Source: Macrocybe gigantea
Taxonomy: Eukaryota > Basidiomycota > Agaricomycetes > Agaricales > Callistosporiaceae
Length of the DNA: 64,000 nucleotides
Assembly (NCBI GenBank): GCA_011319805.1
Contig: SJRY01000295.1
Location: 1 to 64,000, forward strand
Direction of reading: 5' to 3'
Shown: positions 22,385 to 33,920 of the stretch, one piece after another
How the letters are laid out: the number at the start of each line of letters is the position of its first letter
How positions within the stretch are numbered: position 1 is the stretch's first letter
Made by a program: the position numbers and the translations under genes
Notes under the pieces: model-generated
What the model was told of the DNA's origin: nothing
Database searches by the model: none
What the model saw: only the letters and a program-made list of their open reading frames with translations

Positions 22385-23534
22385 ATGTTCAACTCCCTTG
22401 TCATTCTTCTGTTTCTTCACTCTGTTGTAGTCACCAGCGAGCAAGTTTCTTGCGAAGCTGCGGCAAGACGCCTTGGGTTGCCTGTAGATGGATGGAAAAT
22501 CCGTTCCCGAGTATCCAATGGAGTCCGCAGCGAACGGTGCATCAGGGAGGTTGTTGACCTCCAATGTGCACCTGGAAGGCAGGTCTATAACGCAGTGAGT
22601 GCTCTCTTTGTTCCTGCGGATATAATACATTGTTCTCATGGTTCGACTGTTCAGGAAATGCGTTTTGCAGAATGCTGTCATCAGAATGGATCTATCACCT
22701 GGCAAGACGAAGAGGCTAAGCTCGGATTTGTGAGCGATTTGCGAATTGGAATGGTATCATGCGATGCTTAGTGACTATTGTAGTGCTGTGCCCCCGGCCA
22801 TGAATGGAGTGGGAATATTTCGACAGGCGAAGGCGGTTGTTGTCTCAAGGGTCTGGTCATGGTTGGCGGACGTTGCACGCAACCGCCTCGGAATGCAATC
22901 GAAGATGACCCATCGACGAGCCATGGAGGATGTGGATGTTCTTCCAAACATCAGCATTCGTCGACTTCGACGACTGCTGATGATGCCCACAACCACGCAG
23001 CGATGGAGCCCGAATACATTACCGAAGACCCAGTCGATCTAGGCATCCGCTACGGACATTGTTACCTTCTGAGTGTCCAGGGCGGCGATCGGCAGATTGG
23101 GTCAAATCGAGAGAACGCGGTGTACACGCCAGGAGGTCTCTTCCAGAACATCCCGTTCCGCGTTTGCCGGTCGACGAGCGATTGCAGCATGAATCATCGC
23201 GACAACACTGTGCTGTCCAACAGTCGGTTCGTTCTTCAGGATCAGGTGCGAATATTCCTGCAAATTACCGCAATTTTTATCCTGAACCCATTCTCAGGTC
23301 GGGCGACACAATGACCCTACGGGGACAGCGGTATGGGTGACCAAGAAAGACCGTGGAGTGCTGAAAATGCAGTACACATACGACAAGAAAGAAGCGATCA
23401 GTTTCTCGGCGAGAAAAAGTCCGACTTGCATGGAAGGAGAGAACTGCGGCTTGAAAATGAACGGGTTGCCAATAGAGCTTTGGTTCACCGAGACTACGTG
23501 TTTGTTCTATGGTCGTAGCATGGAAGAGCTGTAA
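22385..23534 (+). CDS. Secreted Cys-rich protein (copy b)
   Basis: Four exons (22385..22594, 22655..22729, 22784..23245, 23298..23534) join in frame to 327 residues. The N terminus FNSLVILLFLHSVVVTSE is a signal peptide. It shares the family order: CAPGRQVYNA, ECCHQNGSITW, CCAPGHEW and GEGGCCLKGLVMVGGRC, a variable linker (CGCSSKHQHSSTSTT, His-rich), then IRYGHCYLLSV, LFQNIPFRVCRSTSDC, SRFVLQDQVG, DPTGTAVWVT, MQYTYDKKEAISFSA and PIELWFTETTC. Where copy a has the Gly-Pro linker, this copy has an acidic, His/Ser-rich linker. The CxxC pair of the last domain is altered to CMEGENC. Sequence drift from a and c is large, so it is an older duplicate. No membrane anchor or GPI signal is seen. Confidence 0.75.
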
Positions 23535-25210
23535 ACTAGGAATAAAAACAGGAAGGAAAAGAGGATACTCTAGTCAGGCAAGTGCCAGCATTGAGAGACT
23601 GTCCTGTCTTCACACAAAGCGACGGAGCAAGCAAACTCGGTACCAAGTTACATAATCCGAAATTGCAACAACGGTCGCGAGTTTGGACAGCCGGCCTGAA
23701 CAAACGCATTGTAGCCGCTGCCGACAACGATCTCATATTGGAGAGCAAGCCTACATATGTTGTGCATCGCAGTTCCCATTTGCCAGTGGTCGAGAAAGGT
23801 CGAAGATTTCGAGAAAAGGAGGGAAGACAGCAAAGAGGAAGAGGATATGCGAATTATTCGCATGGAGGAGGTTGAGCGAGGTTTCGGGTGAGTTTCAGCA
23901 GTTTTGCTGCATCAGTCAAACGGTTCATATGTGCGCATCATCCAGAACATGAGCAATCGCGCCGTGTCCGACCGCTCTGACGTTTTAGCTCATGCTCAAA
24001 TTTCGACACTCAGAGACGGGAAGCCTAGCAGTCCCGTTCCTACCTCAGCAAGTCCGTGCTCGCACCGGCGATGAGAATCACGAGCAGGCTCATTCTGACG
24101 ACAATATTACCAAGACCATCCGCGTCATGTAGGACATAATACATGTCGAACCGCATGGGACGCGCGGCGCAATCCGCCCGGCACAGCGCTGCGCTAACTT
24201 GGACGAAGATCAGAAGACGCTCTAGAAAGGGCGCAATGGGCGGCGCGGCAGTCTCAGCGTGTGTTGTCTTTTCGATCTTCAAGGCAACTTTGACTTTAAA
24301 GAACCCTAAGCTTTGTCCTATCGTCTCCGGCGATGCGGTTCAATCTAACGAACGCCGATGCAAAAAGCTCTAGACCTCAAATACGATGGCCCATATCCTT
24401 GGCCCCGTCGTGCGCACGCCGACTTCACTTATTGTCTTAATAGTCATCTTCGTGCAAGAAACACGGCAAGGAACACAGCGATACGCAATGAGAGCACAGC
24501 CTGTTCGCGTCGACAATCGTTCTCAAAAAGAATACGCAGCCGGCAAGTCCAAGACATAGCAGCGCCTGTCGCTCCGCTAACTGTGAGTCTGAGGTGTATC
24601 GAGAGGAGTCGGTGGCTCCCAAAGACATAAGATCAGTTTGAGATACGGGAGGTGCGACTTAAAATTGAGAACCCCTGCCTAGAACGCCAATTGCCATCAA
24701 TATGGAACAGCTTCCCTGATTCATTGCTATCAGACCCTCAAGTGAGAAGATGCGCCGAGCCCATGAAATGACCGGCGTTATGAAATTGCAGGGAAGACCA
24801 GCTGGGAGATCAGAATGTTTTCGTCGGCGGCTTTCCGTAACGTCGTAAGGACTTGACCGCCGAACTGTCCCTAGATGCCCCTCTTTGCCTCTGCGTGCTA
24901 CGTCGCTGATGAGTCTTCTCGAAGTCCGTTCGCTCGCATGGAAGGGGCGATATCCACTACTTCCAATGAAGTCACTCTCACGATTTCCCCAGACAGTGCT
25001 GTGGCTGACAGCATGAATGGAAGTTCTGTCATATAGTGTATCTGAGACCAGTTCCGGTATTGTCGACTCACCCTTGCTCCAAGCGCCCTGATGGCTTTGC
25101 TGAATAACGACAGTCAAGCGCCGTTATGGACGTCCACGGCACATTATAAACATTAGTGACGCCCATGCCAAGTTCATCTCCTTTGAAATCCTGTGCTCAG
25201 GTATCGCGAC
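23535..25210. other. Intergenic region with weak membrane-protein-like traces
   Basis: 1.7 kb without a confident gene. On the minus strand, 24040-24282 ends in a hydrophobic stretch (IVVRMSLLVILIAG) and 24437-24628 contains ALLCLGLAGCVFFLRTIV with an adjacent out-of-frame VLSLRIAVFLAVFLARR. These could be remains of a membrane protein, but no start, frame or homologue is clear. The promoter of copy c lies at the right end (TTATAAACATT at 25144-25154). Confidence 0.35.
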
Positions 25211-26553
25211 ATGAAGTTCAGTCTTCCCATGACGTTTCTTCTTGCACTCGATGTAGTCCGGGACGATCTCGACGATGACTGCTCAAAAGGTGGTTGCCCG
25301 TGTGACTATGAACCCATAGAAGATCCCGTCGGCTCTGGAAACATCATATGCAAGAAAGTTGAACTGCTTTGTCCTGGGACTGACCGCGATTACTATTACC
25401 CAGTCAGCTCCAATCATCTTGTTTGTATTCTCAGTCTTATCCTTGCTTTTCAGGGCACAGATGCCATGACGTGTTGCGCCCCGACACATCGTCTCATTAT
25501 TTATGACGAGGGGACCAGGGAAGGTGTCGTGAGTACTTCTTAATGTGTGCATCGTCTCGTTGTTCAGTTGTCACTTTAGTGCTGTGGTCTAGGGGAGGTC
25601 TATGTGGGGCAGCAGCCTCACGGAAAGTGCTGTGGACCGGGCCAGGTTCTAAAGGGTGGCGAGTGCACCGATACTGAAAGCATCATCAGCAATAATAGTT
25701 CTCCTGCACCTCATCCAACACGATGGCAAGGCGGCCCCAGTTGCGCTCTCCGAGCAGTCTGCGGCGATCACAAAACGAACGGGTTGTACTACGGAAAGTG
25801 CTACCAAATAACCTGGCCTGGCAGCCAGCAGCTAGGTCGTGGTGTTCCAGGAGCATGGGACCGATATGCGCAACACGGATTTGTCCAGTGAGTCTCAGTC
25901 CCCACCACTCCGAGAAACGCAGCTCTGAACGACCTCTCCAAAGAGACATCCCATTCAAAATCTGCAGGTCCGTCGGCCCCGACGGATGCGGCGACGGACC
26001 GGTCGGGTCTTCCGAAATTTTCTTTATTGAAGATTCCCTAGGAGGCTCCTTGGACGCGTCAGGACAGCAGAGCTGGGTGAGTCAAACAGCGCGTTTGTGA
26101 TCCATGCTGGAGGGGTGAACGTTCGAACGGCGACGCTGAAACGCTCACATTCAGATGGTACGCTCGAAACGATCCACACGCACACGCCTGAGAGTGACTG
26201 AGACGGCCATCATGTCTAGGACAACGCGGCCAACTTTGCCACGATATCCCTGACGACGAACCCAAACTATGCAGGCCGATTCTCCGGATCGTCGGCCTGC
26301 GCGAGGGCGAGTGCGTCATCAGGCTGAACGGGCTGTCCTGCGCGCCTAGCGGCCAGGGCCGTCAGCACAGCATCACATTCGTGAGTGACTTTGCCTCTCC
26401 GCATCAAAATCTCTGATGTCGTCCTTTGTCCTTCCTCACAAAAAAAAACAGTTGCCCAACAAGAAAATAGCGCTGGCCTTGCAGTTCTCAGAGGTCCCAT
26501 GCAACGGAGATTTTTTCGACTTGAGCCCAGACTCTGGAGCAGGCTCCCTCTGA
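25211..26553 (+). pseudogene. Secreted Cys-rich protein (copy c), frameshifted
   Basis: Starts with signal peptide MKFSLPMTFLLALDVV and follows copy a closely: CSKGGCPCDYEPIEDP, VELLCPGTD, LIIYDEGTREGV, CCGLGEVYVGQQPHGKCC, a short Ser/Pro linker instead of the Gly-Pro one, then GLYYGKCYQITW, LGRGVPGAW, DIPFKICRSVGP, IFFIEDS, SLTTNPNYAGRFSGS. At about 26295-26300 the frame breaks by one base: reading on gives a stop at 26326, while the next frame continues the family pattern (EGECVIRLNGLSCAPSGQG). A final exon LQFSEVPCNGDFF ends at TGA 26551-26553. The break is either a recent inactivation or a sequence error. Intron positions match copy a. Confidence 0.68.
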
Positions 26554-26916
26554 CCCGTTTCGCTTCCGAGTAGCTGGGAGCTGGGAACAACACCGAGGTA
26601 GAGGAACAGAACTCCATTAGCTGTAGGTACATAACGCTCTGAAACGAAAACATACAGTGAGTAGTCATGAACAGTTGGCAATTGTGAATCCGTTACCAGA
26701 GGGTCCCAGTCTGGTTCTTGAATTTTGAACATCACTTGCATCATACTCGCATGAACCATAACATATGCGACGTCGATCCCAATTCGCATTTCTGCCGCAA
26801 GAGTCGGCAAGACCCTCTCAGGGTCGTCCCAGGCACGGAAACGAAAATCAAAACAACGACATCGACATCGATGGGCATTCGATTAACCAAGACCATCGAA
26901 GGCCTTGAAAGCCGCG

Positions 26917-29900
26917 ATGGCTAGCGGCGAAGAATCCGACAAAGACTGGGACTCGCTAGACCTCGAGTCCCTCCAAGCCTCCATCGCCGCGACGCCGCCC
27001 GACGACCCATCACTCCCCTCACAACACGAAGCCCTCGCAGAACGATACCACACACGCTTCCGACAGCACTCAAATGACCCAAACGACCTGCACCTCGCGT
27101 TCCAGCATGCCCAAGCCGCGCTGGACACCACCCCATCCCCATCCTCGTCCCCATCCCTTCCCAGCCGCCAAATCCTCCTCGCCACGCTCCACACCACGCA
27201 ATACCGCCACACAGGCTCACCGACAGACATCGAAACCGCCGCCCAGCTCTGCCAGGCCGTGGTGCGCATCACGCCACCGGGCTCGCCAAACATGTCCTAC
27301 AGGCTGCAGTGCCTGAGCACGATATACGGCGACATCGTGGAGCGCTTCGAGCGGAGGGAGGACATCGAGGCGGCGCTGTGGTGCTCGTTGGGCGCGCTGG
27401 ACGCCATGCAGCATGGAGATCCCAATGTGCAGAGCATGCAGCACGATCTCGCCGCTTCGTACGGCGATCGTTATGACCGGTACGGCCATCTGTCAGACCT
27501 AGAATCGGCGATCTACTACGCGCGGCTGAGCGTAAGCGGCGCACAACCAGGCAGCCCCGATATCTCGACCAACCTGCGCAGCCTGGGCGTCGCCTACGCG
27601 TACAGATTCACGCGGCTCGGCGACACGAGCGACATCGAGATGTCGCTGCGGTACAAAACCGCGTCGGTGGAAAGCCTCCCGGCAGGATCCTTCGAGCTCC
27701 CAAGACACCTCTCCAGCCTCAGCGCGACGTACTCGCATCTCTACTCTCGGCTAGGCCGCCTCTCGGACCTCGACGCCTCCCTCTCATACGCCCAACGCGC
27801 AGTAGACGTCTCGCAGGCAGACGACCCCTCGCTCGCAACGCGGCAGCAGAACCTCGCAGTGGCATACACCCACCGTGCACGTCGACTCGGCGAACTAGCC
27901 GACCTCGACCTCGCGATCAAATGGGACACCGCGTGCGTCGCCAACACGCCAGCGGACCACCCGAGCTCGGCGCGAGACAGAACGGCCTCGCGGCATCACA
28001 CACCGATCGGTACCAGCGTCTCGGAGATCGGCGCGACCTAGAACTCTCGCTAGAGTACACCCAGGCTGCACTGGCGAACACGCCCAAGGACGACCCGACG
28101 CGGGCTGACGTCCTGCACGGGCTCGGCGTGTCCCATCTCGACATGTACAAGCACACCGACGACCGAGCGCACCTCGCATCCGCGCTAGAACACATGCAGG
28201 AACTCGTCGACGGCACGCCAGAGGGACACCCTGCACTGCCGGACCGCCTGCGCCCACTCGGCGTCGCGCATTCTTCGTTCTACCGGCGAACGGGAGATCT
28301 TTCGCACCTCGAGGCCGCAATCCGGTGCAACCAGCGGTCGGTTGACCTGACGCCGCCAGACGACGACGAGGGATTGGCAGGCCGCGCGCAGAACCTGGCG
28401 CTCACGTATGCGGAGCGACACAAGCGGCTGGGCGACCTCAAGGACATGGAAGCCGCGCTCAAATGGCACAAAGTCGCCGTCGAACGCACGCCGGCGGACC
28501 ACGCTGAGTACGCCGCGCGCGTGCAGGGCCTCGGGATCGAGTACGAGCACCGGTTCAAGGTGCTCAACGACGTCGAGGATTTGCAGGAGGGGCTCAATTA
28601 CAAGCGCATCGCAGTGGAGAACACACCGGCGGACCATCCGGACATGACGTCCCGGCAGTGGAATCTGGCAATCTCGTACAGAGATCGGTGGACGCGGCTC
28701 AGAGACCTGTCAGACTTGGATGCGGCTCAAGAGCTCGACCAAGCCGCGCTGGACACATTGCCGCCAGGTCACCCATCGCTCGCAAGGCTGCACACCGCCC
28801 TTGGCAGGGACCACATCTTCCGATACGAACATTCCCACAAAGCCGAAGATCTAGCTCTGTCTATGAACCATCAGCAGCTTGCGCTAGATGAAACGCCCGA
28901 AGGACATCCAGACCGGGCGCTCCGAATGGGGCACCTGGCCGGGTGCTACGAGCACCAGTACGAGACGTCTGGCAACGACAGCGACTTGGAGAAAGCGCTG
29001 GACCTGTACCGCATGGCCGTGAAATCCGCCTCTGCATCTTCCGACGACCTATGGGTGCTAGCCATCAACTGGGCCGTCCTGGCGCAGGAGCATAGACCTT
29101 CAGAAGCCGTCGACGCCTTCACGGCCGCCTTTTCCATCCTCCCAGATCTAGTCTGGCTCGGCAACTCGCTCGAATCGCGACACCGCGTTAGCTCAGAACG
29201 ACATCCCGAAACGAACATCCCGCGCCATCTCCGTAGCACTCGAGCACTCGATGCCGCAAAAGGCAGTCGAGTTCTTCGAGGCGGGGATGTCGATCACACA
29301 CAAGCAAGCGTTCCAGCTCAGGACAGGGGACATGCAGCTCTGGGAGGCGTTTCCAGACGAAGCAAAGGAGTTTCGAGCGCTTTCGACGCAGCTGCAAGCG
29401 GCTTCTGGAGCGGGGGAGATCGACATAAAGCAAACCGTCGACGCGCACGAGTTGACGCTGAAAAGGAAACGGCTGATCGAACAGATTAGGACTCGACCTG
29501 GTTTCGAGAGGTTTCTCCAGCCGCCGACGTGGGAGACGTTGTCAAAGGCGGCAAAAGAGGGGCCAGTTATTATTTTGAGCGCTATTGAGGATCAAGCGGA
29601 CGCGATCGTTTTGCTGCGCGATGGGGCCGAACCGATCCAAGTGCACCTTCCTAGAGTTACGGTGGACAAGCTTGAGAAGATGTTGGAAAGCTTGCGAAGG
29701 GCGTTGGCTTTGTGTCGGATCATGTCGAGAGAGGCTGACGCTGTGGAAGAAACTGTTCAGAGATATGGCAGGATGGCAGGCCAGGGATCGGCCGAGCATA
29801 TGTTTGAGGTGATCGTCAACTGGCTGTGGTCTGAGATTGTCGCGCCGATCTTTGCATGTTTGCGTTTGGCAAGTTGTCTTCCGACTTTATGTTTGAGCAC

Positions 29901-30717
29901 ACTGATGACGTAGGTGAATAAAGAACGGCATCACGGAGGGAAGGATATGGTGGTGTCCGTCGGGCGCATTCACGTATTTGCCCATACACGCCGCTGCACC
30001 GGTCGAAGGCAAATTCGTGCAATCTTACACTTACACGCTAGAAGCGCTCATCCACGCTCGGGAGCGTAACCAGAACGATGAAGCAACGGACGGACGTGAT
30101 GAATCCTTCACAGCCGTCGGCGTCTCCAACGCCCTTAGGACGCCACCGCTTCCAAAGCTGCCGTCCGTCAAGCTAGAAGTGGAGCAGGTAGCGCGGCTGG
30201 TGCAAGCTTCAGGAAAGCTGCATGCGACAGCCCTCCTCGACTCTGCGGCGACGCTCGCAAACGTTGTCGAGCAGCTCAAGACCTCGAGCTGGCTACACTT
30301 TGCATGCCACGGGCAGCAGGACGCGCGTTCGGCGCTGAACAGCGGGCTGGAGCTGTACGACGCGCGGCTGCGGCTCGAGCAGATCGTCGAAGCGAGCGCG
30401 TTTGGCGCTGCAAAGTTTGTGTACCTGTCTGCGTGCGAGACGGCGATGGGGACGCGCAGCTGAGCAACGAGGCGATGCATCTGGCGGGTGGGTTCGTTGG
30501 TGCTGGCTTCCGTGGCGGTATTGGAACGCTGTGGAGCATGGCGGATGCGTATGGGCCTGCTGTTGCGTTGAGCGTGTATGGAAAAATGTTTGGAGGTGGG
30601 AGCGGAGGCCCAAAGCTGGAGTTGGCTGCTGAAGGACTTTTGGAAGCTATACAAAACATGAGACGAGCAGGAGCAGCGCATCATTATTGGATGCCGTTTA
30701 TACATGTAGGAATATGA
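26917..30717 (+). pseudogene. TPR-CHAT protein, multiple frameshifts
   Basis: The gene encodes a long array of about 45-residue TPR-like units (pattern RLGDLxDLExAL, then TPxDHP) from MASGEESDKDW at 26917 to about 29120. A linker follows (EFFEAGMSITHKQAFQLRT, LLRDGAEPIQVHLP), then a CHAT peptidase-like domain to 30717: RIWWCPSGAFTYLPIHAA, LHFACHGQQD (catalytic His), VYLSACETAMG (catalytic Cys), HLAGGFVGAGFRGGIGTLW. The His-Cys pair is intact. The frame shifts by one base near 27963 (CCCGAGC), near 29187 and near 30456 (GATGGGGACG). An intron near 29855-29940 is likely but its edges are unclear. Codon-level conservation between breaks is excellent and no other stops occur. TPR-CHAT proteins are abundant in Agaricomycetes and are linked by family to caspase-like signalling. 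No effector gene sits beside it. Confidence 0.8.
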
Positions 30718-30770
30718 CATCATGAATAGACTCATATATAAGCATTGTCTCACCTCCTTGCACTCGCACG

Positions 30771-32029
30771 ATGACCACTGAGTCTCCCACTTCAGCAACC
30801 GAGTGAGCATACAACTCCATTCCTGCATAATTACTTGAGACGAAAAAAAAAAAAACATCTCATAGTTACCCGCCTGCGCCATACGGATCGCCTCAATCCG
30901 CCTCTGTCTCGCACGAGCAGCAAGTTCCCGGGTCTTTTCCCCGAGAAACAGAACCAGAACCTTCTGCGAATCGTGCCAGTTGCCTACAAAAGAGCACCCG
31001 AGTGGTCCTTCCGGCAACTCCGAATCTAGCGTCGCAAGTTGCCTGAAGAGCGCGTGCAAGAAGCTGGTACGGCGAGCTTTCCCTTGTCTCCCTCGAGCAG
31101 CGAACATGTTAAGGTTTGTTTGCAAAGAACGTGCAGAAGTTCACCAAAGCAGCACAACCCTCGTCACTGAGACAGAGCGTCCTCGCGCCTCGATACGTGC
31201 GTACAACATTCTCATTCTCCAAGAGCAGCAGGCCTTGACACTTTAGCTGTGAGCAGCAAGCCAGAAGTTCGAGGAAAAGGATGCGGACGAAAAGTCATGT
31301 CAGCTGCCTACAAAGGAACACCCGAGCGGATCCAAGGTCGGCGTGGGGTCGCTGCCTGGCAACATATCTGAATCGAGCGTCGCAAAGCTTCCCGAGGAAC
31401 GCCGCATGGAAAAGGAGAGCCAGGAGAAGGAGAAGGCACAGGAGCAGGAGCAGAAGCGAGAAACAGAGGCGACGCCAGCTGTGACTTCGTCCACCGAGGC
31501 AGGGCAGCAGGAGACGAAGGGCGCTGGATCCGAAAGCGAGCGTCTTGCCGAGCCAAAGGAGCAAGCCACAGAGAGCACTGGGACTGAGAGCGAGCATCCC
31601 GCCGAGACAGAGCTAGAAAGCAAGACTGAGAAGGCTAAAGAGAAAGCGCCAGAGACAAAGGAGCCCACACCAGAGGCCGCACCAGAGGCCGCACCCGAGG
31701 CAAAACCAGAAGCCAAACCCGAAGAGGCAAAACTCGAAGCCAAACCCGAAGCCCAGCCCGAAACCAAACCGGAAGCACAGGCAGAAGCACCGGCACAGAA
31801 AGAGCCAGCCGCCGAAACCAAGCCGCCCGAGCAACCCCCTGTGAAGGAGGCAGAGGCTGGCGCCGGAGTGCCGGCAGCAGGAGCACCAGCCGAGCAGCCT
31901 CCGCCACCCAGGCCGCACAAGGTCGGGTTCATGGACAAGGTCAAGGGCGAGGCAAAGATCATCCAGGGCAGGCTGAGCAAGAACGAAAAGAAGATTGAGG
32001 AGGGGAAGCACATGATGGGACGGGTCTAA
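30771..32029 (+). CDS. Pro/Glu/Ala-rich protein with ESSVAKLPEER repeats
   Basis: ATG at 30771 follows a CATATATAAG box at 30733-30742. Exon 1 ends at 30802 (ATESPTSATE-type start). The main 3' exon encodes LPTKEHPSGSKVGVGSLPGN, ISESSVAKLPEERR, then a long Glu/Lys/Ala/Pro repeat region (EAAPEAKPEAKPE...) and a basic end PHKVGFMDKVKGEAKIIQG with KNEKKIEEGKHMMGRV. An upstream partial copy of the same module is at 30985-31100 (LPTKEHPSGPSGNSESSVA, then LPEERVQEAG), but its frame slips by one base within it. I recognise the GVGxLPG-ESxVAxLPEER module and KVKGEAKxxxGxL tail from widespread small fungal proteins of unknown, possibly stress-related, function. The 5' exon structure is uncertain. Confidence 0.62.
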
Positions 32030-32192
32030 CGTGTCAGCGCTTTTGTTTTTGTTTTGTTTTCTTCCTCTTTTTTTCTGACCGAGTAATTTTATCATCTTTA
32101 CGACTCGCATGTGACTACCCGCATGTAATGTGTAATGTAGCGAAACTAATGACCATTTGTAGCGCCTTAGCTGAAGAAAAGAAAAACAATAG

Positions 32193-32302
32193 TGATGAGA
32201 GTGGGATTCGAACCCACGCCCCCGAAGAGACCAGATACCTGGAAGGCAGCAACTGCCCTAGTCTCCTTAGTCTGGCGCCTTAGACCGCTCGGCCATCTCA
32301 CC
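32193..32302 (-). tRNA. tRNA-Leu (anticodon AAG) with intron
   Basis: The minus strand starts GGTGAGATGGCCGAGCGG and ends with a T-arm (GTGGGTTCGAATCCCAC) and 3' stem TCTCATC plus discriminator A. The acceptor stem pairs over seven bases with one G-T. The D arm, long variable arm and T arm are all present, as expected of a class II leucine tRNA. The anticodon loop reads C-T-AAG-G after stem CCAGA; the matching TCTGG lies about 30 bases on, so an intron of roughly 25-30 bases follows position 37. It decodes CUU. CCA is not encoded, as is normal in eukaryotes. Confidence 0.9.
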
Positions 32303-32605
32303 TTGCAGGGCAAGGCATCAATTTAACCCAACTGGTGAGATCGTGGGCTTTGGGCTTTTGGAATCAGGCATCCCGCCGTTGCGTTTGATGAGGCTGTCAT
32401 GAGATCAATGTTAGGTGCGCTGCGGGCTCGATTACTCTCGTTTGTCCGTTTGCTGCCGTGCCGCCATGCTGCTATGGTATAACGGTATATAATGGCCCGA
32501 GTTGGCGTCTCGCAGATACCCTCACCCCACTCGAGCTGGTTCTCGATTACAGCGCTGCTGAAGTAAGGGAAAAAAAAAAACAGCCACTTCACACAATCCA
32601 AGATT

Positions 32606-33247
32606 ATGAACTCCTCTCGCTTCGCATGGTCGTTTGGCCTCTTCTTCCTCCTCGTCGTTCTCATCCTCGTCGCCGCCGCCGACACTGCGCTCGCGTATCC
32701 GGCCAAGCTGAAGGAAGATGGATCGTGGTGGAAGGGCAGGAATGCGACGAGTCATAGTAGCGATGCGGGGGCCAGAGGATCAGTGCTGTTCGGTGCGTTG
32801 TGGTTTTGTGGTTTTTGGGTGAATGATGTTGGGGCTGATGTTAGGGCTTTACTCCCTCTCCCCCCTTCGCGTGTGCGCCTCTTCTCTTCTCGATGTATGA
32901 TGCGGGAACGACAGGGGCGAGGAGGAGGCGCGAGGAAGGCGTAGTTCTCGGTACGTCACGTTCCGTTGTCGTCCATCGCTATACGCGATGTGCCGTGCTC
33001 GAAGGGATCCGGTGCTCAGACTGACAATCGCACCATCGGCATGCACAGAGATCCAGTCAGCAACAGCAGCAACAGCAGCAGCTCGTTCTGGCAACAGCCC
33101 TCCGCGCGAAAGTCGACGACGAACCTGCTGGGGGACACGTCGCGGTCGGAGAAAAAGGCGAGTAAGGCCGCCGGGCAGGGCGATAAGAAGGGCGCGCAGT
33201 CGAAAAAGAAGTTCAGGAACCGGTTGGACACCATTGCGGAGGAGTAG
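32606..33247 (+). CDS. Small secreted basic protein
   Basis: The first exon from ATG 32606 encodes a strong hydrophobic leader (FGLFFLLVVLILVAAADTAL) followed by YPAKLKEDGSWWKGRNAT. A later exon from about 33047 encodes a Ser/Lys-rich tail (SSFWQQPSARKSTTNLLGD, KKKFRNRLDTIAEE) with stop at 33245-33247. The introns between them (donors near 32794 and 32950) do not join in frame by a simple model, so the middle is uncertain. The gene stands 300 bases from tRNA-Leu and heads a run of four small secreted-protein genes on the same strand (to 36746). Function unknown. Confidence 0.45.
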
Positions 33248-33920
33248 CTGCGTACGTAGCTCGAGAGCGTTCGTTGCGTCACTGGGTAGCGCGTGGAATG
33301 TATCAAAAGACATGATTCATGAGGCCCGAGGATCCGCGTAAGAGTCGTCGTTTCAAAGCCATCAAGCCATAGGCAAAAAGAACAAGAAATATGCAAATTC
33401 AAATAGAGTGTATTTGCAATAGTAGAGGCTAAAACACGTTGTGAACAGAGAGTCTGATCAAAGTGATTTATGCACGATGTCCAATTTTGGGTCTCCACTC
33501 AGCACGAAAGAGATTTTGCAGTCCACCAGAGGGGTGTTCCATACACTCTAATGAACATTGGGAAGCTTCACCTGCTAGGGTGCATACGATGACCATCCTA
33601 TAGAGAGGCGCGACGTGGATATCCGAATTCCTCGTACTGTAAATCACATTGCTCAGACCGTGCATTTTCAGAAAAAAAAATGCTTTGCAAATACACTCTC
33701 TCCCTGACGTTGCAACAGGCGAGTAGGGGCCGCACATATGATTTTCTAGATGCTGTGATAGCATGATAGCGACGCCTCGCGTGGGTTAGAATATATATAA
33801 GGGGCGTCATCGCCTCGGGCTTGTATACCAAGAAAGCAAAAGCTAGTCTCTTGCTGAGCGCACCTCTGAGCCGGTCTTGGACATTCGCTAAAACAATCAT
33901 CGACGTTTCATTTCCCAAAG
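33248..33920. promoter_or_regulatory. Intergenic region and promoter of next small secreted-protein gene
   Basis: No coding region is supported in 33248-33790. AATATATATAAGG at 33790-33802 is a good TATA box, about 120 bases upstream of the first ATG at 33921. Confidence 0.5.

Noticed and set aside
24037..24640. Possible minus-strand membrane-protein pseudogene
   Set aside because: Hydrophobic stretches exist in two frames, but no order of helices, start or family could be established; kept only as a note on the intergenic region.
32849..33313. 154-codon minus-strand frame
   Set aside because: It mirrors the plus-strand small secreted gene and is Arg/Leu-rich from third-position bias; judged a shadow.
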